From: Anastrepha obliqua
Taxonomy: Eukaryota; Arthropoda; Insecta; Diptera; Tephritidae
Length of the DNA stretch: 64,000 bases
Direction: 5' to 3'
Assembly: GCF_027943255.1 (NCBI RefSeq)
Contig: NC_072893.1
Location: forward strand, 83,955,784-84,019,783
Part shown: positions 10,012 to 19,939 of the stretch, one piece after another
How positions within the stretch are numbered: the stretch's first letter is position 1
How the letters are laid out: each line of letters begins with the position of its first letter
Translations under genes and position numbers: made by a program
The notes under the pieces: generated by a model
Told to the model about the DNA's origin: nothing
The model's input: only the letters and a program-made list of their open reading frames with translations
Database searches by the model: none

Positions 10012-11802
10012 AATTACACTATCTTATCGAATCCATGGCAATATTACAATTATATGCACAACGTTTTCCCTCCTCCTTAACCTACTTTATGATTACTGAA
10101 CTACCAGTCGTCCACCGCAGGTTAGTAAAATCTAATCCAAGGCGAAAATGCCATCCTCTGCATAGAAAGACTATTGAGAAAATAGAGATGCTGCCTGTAA
10201 ACTTTTATAACTTCTATATTTTCCACATTTTTTATTCAAAGAAGCATGTAAATAAAACACAGTGCACTTGTGCTTTGAGCATTATATGAACCACACCATG
10301 GAATAGGAAAATGGGATTAAGAATTGAGAGGGGAAGCTATATATATGGGCTGTTATTGGACAGCAGGAGGATCTGGGGGCGATATGGTGACATGTGCGCG
10401 ACCCGAAACTGCAGTCAACATGTACTCGAACAACTCCAAAATCGCCCTTCCTCCTCATCTTGTCCACATCACAGATACAACCAGACACAACAGTAGCACC
10501 TCAACTAAACTCTATAACCACAAAGCTACAGCACCAACACAAATCGAATTGAATTCAGAAGAAACGGTCCATGCCACGTACCATGGTTGAGCATTTAACT
10601 GATTGTACTGACAAAAATACAAAAAAAGTAAAAAACAAAAAACATTCTGCGACGTCCACAATTGTAGTGAACAACATCGAGTGACTGTAGCAATAACGTA
10701 GTAACAACAACAGCAATAGTAACATCAAACTGAAGATCTATAAAGTGATTGCAACAAGAGCGACAATTTCACATTGGAAAGTGGCAACAATAGGTGGTGA
10801 CAGCGGTTAGAACAGTAGCCGCCGCCAGCAAATGTTTGCGCCTCTTTAGTCGGTATTCACTCAGTAAATATTTGTTGCAAATCTGGCTAATATAAGGAAG
10901 TATGTGTGTAAAATTGTGAACGGAGAAGCAACATATGTATGTATGTATGTGTGTATCTGCCGCTGTCACCACCCTCAAGATATGTAAACATGGCGCGATA
11001 CACGTCGACAAGCAGCACAGCAAGAACAACAGCAATACCGCTATTTGAAATAGAGCCAACCAGATGCTAAGTGCTTGATACCGTGGCCAAGATATCCAGC
11101 TGAGACCTCGCTGCCGCGGTCAAACTGAGCTATTGCTGTGCTGCCTCAACAATTGTAGGTCGGATCATAATCGTTGTAATATGCCCAGCTGTGTCCTATG
11201 TTTATGAAACGAACGATTGCGCGGTGCTGCATTTGCTGTCAGTACTGATGGCGTTGAATTAAATGTAAAGTCATAGTTTTACCGTTACAATACCCCGACA
11301 CGGAAATATGCATGTGTAAATGTGTGTGCGAGTATTTATGCATGCATGTAAGTAAATACATGTAGATATGTGCATCAATTCACGGCAACAACAACCAGCT
11401 TCCACAAAATTGCACCGGAAAGGCGAATCAATGATTGCTTCCTAGTTATGAGAATGGATTAAGTACACCTTTGGGTACATCTGGATGTTGTAGCTGCACT
11501 TACATTGGAATGGGTCACGAAAAAAGATTTGTTGTAATAATCCTCCTAGTTTGAAAGCTTTTGCCAGAGGAGTTTTGCGTCATAAAAATGTCCCCTGAGT
11601 GGTGATGCATCGTTTAAAATGTATTTAACAAATAAAAATATTATTATTGTTGCACATGGTCTTTTTTTATATTCTAACTAAATTGAGCTTAATATAGATA
11701 ACGGTTTTATGAGTTTTTTTTAGTAAGCCCCTCATAGAATTGCGCTAAATTTAATTGTCTGCACGCGTACTATTCTTCGAGATTTCATCGTAAGGCAAAG
11801 GG
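10012..11802. other. No gene recognised; CAA/GTT-rich DNA
   Basis: Contains short frames at 10324-10590 and 10769-11059 with no known domain, CAA/CAG-rich runs around 10660-10760 and 11030-11040, and GTAT/CATA microsatellite-like tracts near 10930. It resembles untranslated exon or intron sequence of fly genes, but no splice-supported coding exon was found. Confidence 0.35.
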
Positions 11803-12916
11803 TTAAGGGGTATTGTAGTGTAGAATTTTGAAAAAATCGATTTTTTTGTGCATATTTTCAAAGTATAGATATTTAAGAATATGTCATTAAAAGGAGTTTT
11901 TAAAATTATTATTATTTCATGCGTTATAGCCTTTTGGCGACATGGCATCGGTTCCCATCCCACCGCTTCTGAAAACTTTGAAGGCGTTTTCCTCAAAACT
12001 ACTTTTCTCGAGCTAGCTGGCGGTATGGATATCTCGAGTTCTAATAGACCGATTTACTTCAAATTTGGGAAGGATGTTCTTTATGCATTCCTTCACCGGA
12101 GGACCCTAGCTCGAAACTATAACTTTTTATTCAGTATTTAAAAAAAATCGGAATTGTTAAAAAATATGCCAAAAAAACATTTTTTTTTTCAAACAACCGC
12201 CATATTGAGAAAAAAAAATTTTTAACTTTTTTTTTCTTTTTTCTAAAAGTATAAATATTCAAAAATATGTCAAAAAATTATTAACTTAAAATCTTAAAAA
12301 TTGACTGAGATATACAAGATAGATGTAACTGTATGCAGAACTATTGAATACGCAATGAAAACTTTAAACGCTTTTTTCACAAAACGACTTTTTTTGATAC
12401 GGTGGCAACGATTTCTCGAAGACTAATGAACCGATTTTAATTTTATTTTTTTTTTTCAAAATTTTTGTTATCGCATTGGCTATCGTTGTACGTAGCCGAT
12501 TTTCAAAATTTTGAAAATAACTATTTTTTTGGGCCTGTTGAAAATCAAAAAAATGGTGAAGAACGTACATCGAAATTCAAATCACCGCCATTTTGTAAAA
12601 AAAAAAAAAACGTCTACATACAACGATAGCCACTATTGTGTAGATTATTAAAATTTTTGTTTTTTTGATTTCAGATGATTATTCAGTGCTGTATCGCTGC
12701 CACCAGATGACGTCATTTTTTTAACTCGTTGCGTTTATTTACATAAATTTGTAAATGTTCAATATTTTTATATAAAAATTTACATCAACATAATTAGATT
12801 AATACACATATAATAAATTTCCTTTTGTCCGATCCTCGAATAATCCTTCCTACTTCCAAAAAAAATTTCCAAAAATCGACTATTTTTTGACCCCCCACAG
12901 TGGCGTTCCCCCTTAA
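11803..12916. mobile_element. Possible TTAA-flanked non-autonomous element
   Basis: The left edge reads TTAAGGGG followed ~25 bases later by AAAAAATCGATTTTT. The reverse complement of the right edge reads TTAAGGGGG followed by AAAAAATAGTCGATTTTT. The interior is extremely A/T-rich with phrases such as CCGCCAT repeated near both halves. A TTAA at both edges would suit a piggyBac-like origin, but the inverted similarity is imperfect. A related left-end sequence appears at ~18123. Confidence 0.35.
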
Positions 12917-13516
12917 CGAACCAATGCCGCCACATAAGCAGCATAGAAGTGCTGTTTACTGGATCCATTGCCGCGCATATGGCGGGAAATATCATTTTAT
13001 TCTTTTTAAGTAATAAAAGAAATATATAAAGATAAGAGAAAATTATGAAAAGTATATTGAATATATCTCAATTAGACTTTTTTATTTATTTATTCAAATA
13101 ATCTTATCTAGAAATCAACAGCATTTCTTACATTTTGTGAACTTAGAATTGCAGTGTGTGCAGTGTGAACTTAGAATTGTGAACTTAGCAATTACAGCTA
13201 AGAGCTACCGTAAGTACTTCATTTCAAATAATTAAAATCTAAGTTTGGAAGTTGAAAAATCGAAGGCCAATGAATTTGAGGATGAATTAGCTTCTTTTAA
13301 CGCTCTCACTGTAGAAGCTTAAAAGCACGAAAAACGTAAGAATCATGAGCAGTTTGAACTCGCTCTAAAGAGGAAATGTCATTACTCCAAAGCCTACTTT
13401 CAGGAATATGAAAATAAATGCGCTCAAGGAGCAAAGACGAGACAGTCGCTTATCTTATAATGCCGAAAAAAAGAAAGTGAAAGAATAATCTGACTACTAT
13501 GTAACGACTTTGAGTC
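12917..13516. other. Orphan DNA with possible degraded coding stretch
   Basis: From ~13240 to 13490 (+) a broken frame reads LEVEKSKANEFEDELASFNA, then a stop, then KHEKRKNHEQFELALKRKCH. The charged heptad-like pattern suggests former coiled-coil coding sequence. No family is recognised. Around 13140-13200 the phrase GTGAACTTAGAATTG recurs as a short tandem repeat. Confidence 0.25.
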
Positions 13517-13636
13517 GGCCATAGCGGTTGGTGCGTTACTACCATTCGGTAGTGTTCGAAACCTCGGGCATTAAACACCAAATGATAGAAAACGCTCGGT
13601 TAAACACCCAACAAAGAGTGTAAGCACCAACTATAT
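13517..13636 (+). repeat. tRNA-headed SINE, internally deleted
   Basis: The head AGCGGTTGGTGCGTTACTAC, a B-box-like GTTCGAAACCTC and the AACACCAAATGATAGAAAAC segment are joined directly to the 3' tail (GGTTAAACACCCAACAAAG, then GTGTAAGCACCAACTATAT). That tail corresponds to the end of the copy at 50500-50820. The ~180-bp middle is missing. Confidence 0.65.
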
Positions 13637-13639
13637 CGT

Positions 13640-15720
13640 ATGTGTAATGACTTTAGATTTCTTAATTAACGCCTAGGGTTATAAGTAGGAATTGGACCCT
13701 TATACTTTAAAGACCTAAGAGCCAAGCGAACAAAGTTCTTTTGAATGCGTTCAAGCCTCTTAGCCGAACATTTGAAGCATATAATACCTTTAACGTATAA
13801 GGATTAGCAAAGTCTGAACCAAACCTTCGAATAAAAGCTCATACACCCATATCTCGCTATATGACCACCCTTTATACGGCCTTTTTTAATTACGACGCTT
13901 TTTCGATTTTCGTGAGAGTTGGTAAGGGAAAAAAACATCCTCCTTCAAAATGATCGCGACGAAGAGCACAGCAATAAGGTATCCTGAGTACTAAATTCAG
14001 CGCTTAGCTGCTACAAAATCTTGAAAAAATAGGGTGAAGAGAGGCCAAAGCAGACAAATTTGAACGAATAGTTTAAGTCCAATCAATCAACAACAACAGC
14101 AATTGACGACGCCAACATTTTATCGGATTAGAACTACTCCCAACTACATTATAATTTTTTAGAGAAAGACGCATGAAAACATTTATTATTATCCAAATAG
14201 AGGCGAGTTTTGGCAACACCAACCAGCCATGTTTTTGAGATCCGACTACAACTTGTTTGCAACGGAGTAAATCGGGATAGTTTCGAAAAATTGTAAATCT
14301 TCTGCATACAAAAGAAATTTAGAAGAGAAGAAACATTCTGACATATCCTTAATAAAAATAACAAAGAGCAAGAGGCCTAAAATGATACCCTGTGGAGCAC
14401 CGGTGAGGCAGTAAAAAAAGAGAACAGGTGCTGTCAACAGCACATTAATGGAGTGAGAGATGTGATTTTACCCATTTTAAGAATACCCCAAGTTATGTAA
14501 CTTGGAATCTAAAATGGAATGGTTGACTTTGTAGAATGCTTTCGAGACGTCGCACACTGGGGATTTTTGTACAGAGATGCGGAAAAAAGTATACATCCCA
14601 AAAAATATTTACATTTTTACTACTAACGAAGTTGTATATATTTGTGTATGAAAAGAATATGTTTAAAAACTATTTTTTAAAAAAAATTTAAAAAACAATA
14701 CTATAAAAAAATTATACTTTTGACATATCTATAAAAAAAACTGTAAGTCGGAGTTTAGTAATTCTTTTTGATTTTATTGTTGGTTCTATTCTGGAATTTA
14801 GAAATACCATTAAACATTGCGTAGGTGGTTTGTTGCAAATTTGACTTTCTTCCGCTAAATCCCCAGTGTGCGTCGGTGTAAACAGAATCAACCTGAAGTC
14901 GATTATTAAAAGCAGTTTCTGAAAAAATGGCTGCATTAATATTAGTCGTCCTACCGGCCATATAACCATGCTGGTTGCAAGAAATTAAACGCTCTACCGG
15001 AAAAGAAAGCTGCTTTAAAAATATATAAAAATAATTTTGAAATCGTAGAGTATTTGGAAATAGACCCATAATTGGTAGCGTTTCTCTTGTCACCACTTTT
15101 GTTTACAGGAATAATAGAAGTAACTTTCCAAGCATCCGAGAGATTTATTAAAAATATAAAATGAGAAGCCGTCCACATCCGTTTGCGACGTGTTTTTTGA
15201 TAAGCCAGAGGTCACCTAGTACACCAGCTAAAATTAAACATAACCACTTGATTCCAAGGTCGGTCAAAAATTAGAACACAAAAAGTCCGCGAAGAAATCC
15301 GCTGCTTCCTGGGTGCAGTAAACTTGAATCTCTTTGTATCTCTTTGTATCTCTTTGTTCAGAAGGAATACTTCGACTAGACCTTTTTGGATTTAACGTGG
15401 CGTCAAAACGCCTTAAGGCTTGATTTGATATCATTTTCCAAATTTCGAACATAGTTGCGATGAAGGATTTTATTCAACGATTTAAACTGCTTTGAACGAC
15501 GTAAGTATTTTCCTTTAACAACAAGGTTATTAGACAATCTAAATATTTCCAAAAATTTATTTCTCAAATTCTGTAAATCATTTAGTTTTAGGATTTTTTT
15601 TTTCAAATACTCAGACTGAGTTGTTCCATAAGCCTTGGCTTCCACTTTTTTAATTATGGATATTACGAATATTAAAAAGAAACCAGCCAATCGTCTAACC
15701 TTTATTTATGAAGTGTGCGC
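13640..15720 (-). mobile_element. Jockey/CR1-like LINE relic
   Basis: Reading from ~15720 downward on the reverse strand: an upstream helical segment (KYLRRSKQFKSLNKILHRNY), RT fingers (WKVTSIIPVNKSGDKRNATN, then SKYSTISKLF), the HGYMAGRTTNIN motif, QVDSVYTD, then after an insertion VSKAFYKVNHSILDSKLH, then LTGAPQGIILGLLLFVIFIKDM and LLYAEDLQFF (YADD degraded to YAED). Near 13750 the thumb reads ALRSLKYKGPIPTYNPRR. Motif order is that of a Jockey/CR1-group reverse transcriptase. It carries numerous stops and a nested element at 14553-14870. Confidence 0.8.
14553..14870. mobile_element. 318-bp Transib-like insertion in LINE, CGTCG duplication
   Basis: The left end is CACACTGGGGATTT and the reverse complement of the right end is CACACTGGGGATTT, a perfect 14-bp inverted repeat. 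CGTCG lies immediately outside both ends (14548-14552 and 14871-14875). Removing the element plus one CGTCG restores the host LINE reading YTD-VSKAF, so the boundaries are certain. A 5-bp GC-rich duplication with CAC-starting ends is typical of Transib elements, the RAG1-related family. The interior is A/T-rich and non-coding. The boundaries are certain; the Transib assignment is inference. Confidence 0.85.
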
Positions 15721-15853
15721 CCTGAGGTTGTTTTACAAATGAAGGTTGGGCAACTGAACTTGAACAAGTGAACTTTTTTGTCAGACTTAAAAAAAAGGCT
15801 AAAACAGGGTTGTGTAAGAGCTAATGATTGTACCCGAATGTTCTACAAAAATA

Positions 15854-16964
15854 CATTCCGTCAAATAGGTACCGGTGGTTCAATAAAACACAAAATAATT
15901 GTTTAATCATCAAAATTCATTTTGTCACGTTCAAAATAGGTTCCATTCGAAGCAATACACATATACCAACGATTTGTCCAGTCATCAAAGCATCTTTTAA
16001 ACGCGTTTAAAGAGATCTTCTTCAGCTCCTTCAGTGAGAGGGACAGGTGGTTGTTCGATGATATTTGTAGAGTTTTTGGTCAAAGAAGTGTTCACAATAT
16101 GAGGCTTGTGAGGCGGTGCGTTATCATGGTGCAAGATCCATGAGTTTTTCTTTCCACAAATTGGGCCGTTTCCTACGCACTCCTACATTCCCTCTCAAAC
16201 GATGCATAACTTCCAAATAATATTCTTCGGAGTCTCGAAATCCGAGTGCTCAACACCCTGATAATCAAAGAAAACGAGTAGGTTGACTTTCACTTTGACG
16301 TGGCTTTTTGGGTTTCGGCTCATGTGGATAGGGCTATTCAGCCGCCTGTTGACTGGTTTGCATGTAAAACACATATGCCCCCGTCTCATCATCTGTTATG
16401 ATGCGCTGGATAAACTTCGGATCCGAATTCACTTGCTCAAGCATGCCTTCAGCCACCTTTTGCGATGAATTTTTTGAAAGAAATTCAACTCTCTTGGCAC
16501 GAGTCGAGCAGCCACGCGTCTCATGCCCAATTGATAGTGGTTGTTGTCAAATGTTGCGAATTGATTCGTGAGACACGCTAAGGTTACGAGCTACTTCCCT
16601 CAAATTTTAACTAGGGTTTTTCACCATTTCCTTGACTTTGTCGACGTTTTTATTCATTGAAGCCGTTGATGGGCGACCAGACCAACATTTGCAACAATTC
16701 GGCACACAAAATCCCGTTCAAACACACAAAATTTAAGACAAATTCTTTGTTCGATATTTTTATCCATAGTGAAAATCGCAGAGCACACCTGCGTTTGACT
16801 GATATAATTAAATGCCAAAAACAAGATAATTGTAATAATTGCTCAAACTCTGCGACGCTATAGAGGACAGTTGTACCAACATTTTAGCAAAAACAAAAAA
16901 TTGAGATTTATGTGTAACGCGCGCTTTTTAAATAAACAATTCCCCATATTTTTTTGACAGAATG
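15854..16964 (-). mobile_element. Decayed mariner element, 1.1 kb
   Basis: The inverted ends CATTCCGTCAAA (left) and CATTCTGTCAAA (right, reverse complement) are each flanked by TA (15852-15853 and 16965-16966). The reverse strand encodes, with many stops, VKVKVNLLVFFDYQGVEHSD (the mariner VxLTVFFDYxGVVHxEF motif), and near the left end FDDWTNRWYMCIASNGTYFE followed by RDKMNFDD and a stop. That last segment is the usual mariner C-terminus. The catalytic HDNAP and SPDLAP segments are not readable. It is non-functional. Confidence 0.8.
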
Positions 16965-17162
16965 TATTACCTGCGAAAATTTGCTAAGCGTCCAAATTAT
17001 GTGATATCCAGTGTTATTGAAATAAAACTTTCTTTTTTAAAAACATACGAATTTCGAGATTATAAAACAATCTCAGATTATAAATATACTTTTTGTTGTA
17101 CACCCTTGTGTTTTTTGTGTTATCGATAATTAATATTACAAATGTGATAAAAAATTAATAAA

Positions 17163-17336
17163 ATGGACGCCGGCAAAGAAAAGAGGATTGTAGACATAAT
17201 TCAAATACAATTTTTGTTAGATATTATTAGTGATGGATTCATATTACAGAAAAAAGCGCCTAAGGACACTCTTTGGTCTGTTATTGCTTATTATTATAAC
17301 TGTCTATTACTAGCAGTGAGTTGTCCAAGTAATTAA
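17163..17336 (+). other. Small clean open frame, 57 residues, unknown
   Basis: ATG GAC GCC GGC opens a 58-codon frame (including TAA) beginning MDAGKEKRIVDIIQI. It lies in otherwise non-coding A/T-rich DNA between the mariner relic and a dispersed repeat. Stop-free length and an acceptable start context (AAAATGG) are the only support. No family is recognised. Confidence 0.2.
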
Positions 17337-17463
17337 ATTATTGCTTCTCTTTACTTTTACTTCAGATCGTTAATAATAATTAAACAAACAGAAAACGGTA
17401 AATTATTCCACGAAACCAATTTCTAATTTATTATTCATAAATTTAAGAAAAACTTTTCAAGAC

Positions 17464-17745
17464 AGTTGTTGTTGGTGTTATAGCAAGCTAAGCCCTCCCA
17501 GTGCAATGTAAATCCCCAGTCGTCTTCGTCTAGCTCATCTAACGGTAGGCCGAGGAAAACTTGCTGTTTCGACAGGTTGAGTCCAAAGGGAGATGGGTGT
17601 TGGATGAGTGGGTTTGATGGGGCATATGAAAAAGTGGTAGCGGGGTGCCTTCATATGCTGGACATATGTTCGCTATGTCGGGATCAATTCTGAATAGGTA
17701 GAATTTTAACCTGATGCAATATCCAGAACGCCGTTGTGCCAAGGT
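17464..17745. repeat. Dispersed repeat, family shared with 49906-50075
   Basis: GTTGTTGGTGTTATAGCAAG and AAGCCCTCCCAGTGC, followed by GTTTCGACAGG, GGGTGTTGGATGAGTGGG and related blocks, recur in the same order at 49906-50075 (GTTGTTGTAGCAG, AAGCCCTCTTAAGTGC, GTTTCGACG, GTGTTAGATGGGTGAG). It is a moderately old interspersed repeat starting with a GTT run. The family is not identified. Confidence 0.5.
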
Positions 17746-18121
17746 TACGCGGGTCTCTCGGGGTAGCTAAAGATCTTCAGCTGCTGTAGGTGGTGATTGG
17801 ACTCCGATTACGACATTCGGGGGTCGGGAGCTAAAGAAGGTGGTAAGGGTCTCACGATGAATGTCGTTTATTGTCTATCTAATCACTGACCGGTCCATTA
17901 GTTGCGAATTCCTTTTGTCCTGGATCTCGTCGGCGTAGTTGAAAACTTGCCTCCAGACGTGCCTGGGAGGTGGCTCCGGCTCAAGCAGGCACCTGCATGG
18001 GTGAAACCTGCGGTAACACCTTAGCAGAGACTGTTGCTGAGCAGTAACCTGTCTAGTGCATCATATCTCTTTCAAGACAGTCGTGACATCCGATTGTCCA
18101 ATTTGCAACTAATCTGCCTTA

Positions 18122-18618
18122 TGGGGTTATATACAGTTAAAATTTTCAAAAAATCGATTTTTATTTTATTTTATTTTTTTTTTTTTTAAATACACACAAG
18201 GCAAACTTAAAGCGCATTTTTCTCAAAATGGTGTTTTCAAAGTCGGTGACCAACATTACTTACTTAAATATATTTTTTAGAAATTAATCGAAGATTTTTT
18301 TCTCGCCCATAAATATTTTTTATATACAATTTAAGGGCGAAATTTTGGTCAAAAATCGATTTTTTTTTTTTGAGAAACCGCCAAAAAAATTGTCAAAAAA
18401 ATTATTTTGCTTATTCCTTCGATTAATTACTAGATTTAACATTACTTTAACGAAATCTGTTTGATTTTTTAATTTCAGAGGATCCAGTTCAGAGATATAG
18501 TGATCACCGCAAAACGCCTTTTTTGGGAGGAGCTCCCAGAGTTCAGCTGTAGCTCCTTTCCAAATAAATATTTTTACTAATCTTAGTCTTAAAATACAGT
18601 TAAAAGATAACATAATAA
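18122..18618. repeat. A/T-rich repeat related to 11803-12916
   Basis: Starts GGGGTTATATACAG, then TTTTCAAAAAATCGATTTTT, matching the left end of the candidate TTAA element at 11803. It also shares an AAACCGCCA block followed by long T runs. No coding sequence; probably a truncated relative. Confidence 0.4.
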
Positions 18619-18996
18619 AGGATGGTTAAGTTTCAAGGGCCGGTGTTGATTTTGAATAAAATACAATTTTTTTAGAAAATTATTGTCATTTCTCTTTATT
18701 ATGATAATATTGGTATGGCTCAATTACGTACGGAACAAAATATCGGCCAAATGGTCGCCGCGGTCCCGGCAACACACCTCCATCCGATGGTCCAAATTTT
18801 CGATGACGCTGAGGCATAATTGAGGTTCTATGCCGTTAATGTGCCGAATTATCTCATCCTTTCGCTCTTGATTTGTTGCTGGCTTATCGACGTACGTCTT
18901 CTCTTTCAAATAACCCCAACGAAAGAAATCCAACGGTGTCCTTGACGTTTAGGTGTGGTCACATTAAACATCGGCCCTTGAAATTTAACCACCCCT
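18619..18996 (-). mobile_element. DD41D (rosa-like) short non-autonomous element
   Basis: The left end AAGGATGGTTAAGTTTCAAG and the right end (reverse complement AGGGGTGGTTAAATTTCAAG) continue with GGGCCG, about 26 paired bases. TA lies on both sides (18617-18618 and 18997-18998). The reverse-strand interior (18724-18933) encodes RWGYLKEKTYVDKPATNQE and ends RGDHLADILFRT, the C-terminal part of a DD41D transposase. The catalytic aspartates are deleted. It is the same architecture as the element at 380-739 but a different subfamily, since the ends differ. Confidence 0.85.
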
Positions 18997-19249
18997 TATA
19001 TGTACAAATCTTTAGATCAATAAATTTAAAAGTTTTCTCAGAAAAAAAAAATTGGAAAATTCGCTTTTTTCGGCCTTCTAACTGAATAAAACCCCTTATG
19101 TGAACGGGTAGATTAATTTTTCTGGATTTATTGGTAATCACTGCATACGTGAACGTACTTTGAGATGGAACGTTGTCCCGCTCAGGAATTATACCCAATT
19201 GCAACTCATATACTTCACAGTCGAAGTAAAACGTCTTTCAGTAGATGTC

Positions 19250-19660
19250 AGTAGGCGTTACCTTCTTTCATGTCATCTTTGACTTTTGCCAAGCAGACAG
19301 ATGTGCAATTTTACACAATAGAACAACACGTTAAAATTATTGAAACTTATTATGAAAATGATTGATCTTTAAGAACGTGTCGCAAAATTCGTGATTTTTT
19401 GTGGAAATAATCGTAGGAATGTCGACTCAAAGGTTGGTGAAAAAATTTTAAGAAACTTTTTCTATGAGGATCGAAAAAGGACTGGCAAACCAAAAACTGG
19501 GCGTTCTGCCGCAAAGTGTTGCTGAACAACCATCAACATCAATATCCCTCAACACTTAGGCATTCACGAATCAACTGTCCAGCGGATTTTACCACTAGAC
19601 GTGCTCATGGTGGACATTTAAATGATGAAATTTTCCCTATATAATTGTTATTAACCCTAT
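19250..19660 (+). pseudogene. DD41D-type transposase remnant, N and C ends fused
   Basis: The forward strand reads, with stops, an N-terminal helix-turn-helix-like region (NNRRNVDSKVGEKILRNFFY, then EDRKRTGKPKTGR; later HLGIHESTVQRIL). It is joined directly to a C-terminal AHGGHLNDEIFP. That order, with the whole catalytic core missing, marks another internally deleted DD41D copy. Clear inverted ends were not found by eye. Confidence 0.55.
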
Positions 19661-19707
19661 TTTTAATAAAAATAGTGAAACCTGAAGGAATCTAAATGTT
19701 TACATGT

Positions 19708-19713
19708 TTTATT
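19708..19713 (-). terminator. mei-41: Candidate mei-41 polyadenylation signal
   Basis: AATAAA on the reverse strand about 100 bases downstream of the mei-41 TGA (19814-19816). Position is suitable for a short 3' UTR. Confidence 0.5.
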
Positions 19714-19813
19714 TTAAACATTCATACAAATCTATGTTAACACACAAATAACTTTAACAACGAAGAACAAAAAATCAGTACAAAAAGATAACATAACATA
19801 TATGTATGTTGAT

Positions 19814-19939
19814 TCAGATGTAGGAGCCCCAGCCAATATACATGGCTGCCAAATTATCAATACTCGTAGCCTCAGCAATCAAAAAGTTCACTTGACCTTC
19901 CGTAGAAAGAGGCATACTGTTGGCCTGAGTACGTTTTAC
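19814..19939 (-). CDS. mei-41: mei-41 exon 6, FATC
   Basis: 126 nt: VKRTQANSMPLSTEGQVNFL followed by IAEATSIDNLAAMYIGWGSYI and TGA. This is a canonical FATC tail, with acceptor TTTGTTTGCAG. The penultimate region GWGSY matches the GWxxY/F ending of ATR proteins. Confidence 0.93.
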   Translation of the reverse strand, partial: VKRTQANSMPLSTEGQVNFLIAEATSIDNLAAMYIGWGSYI

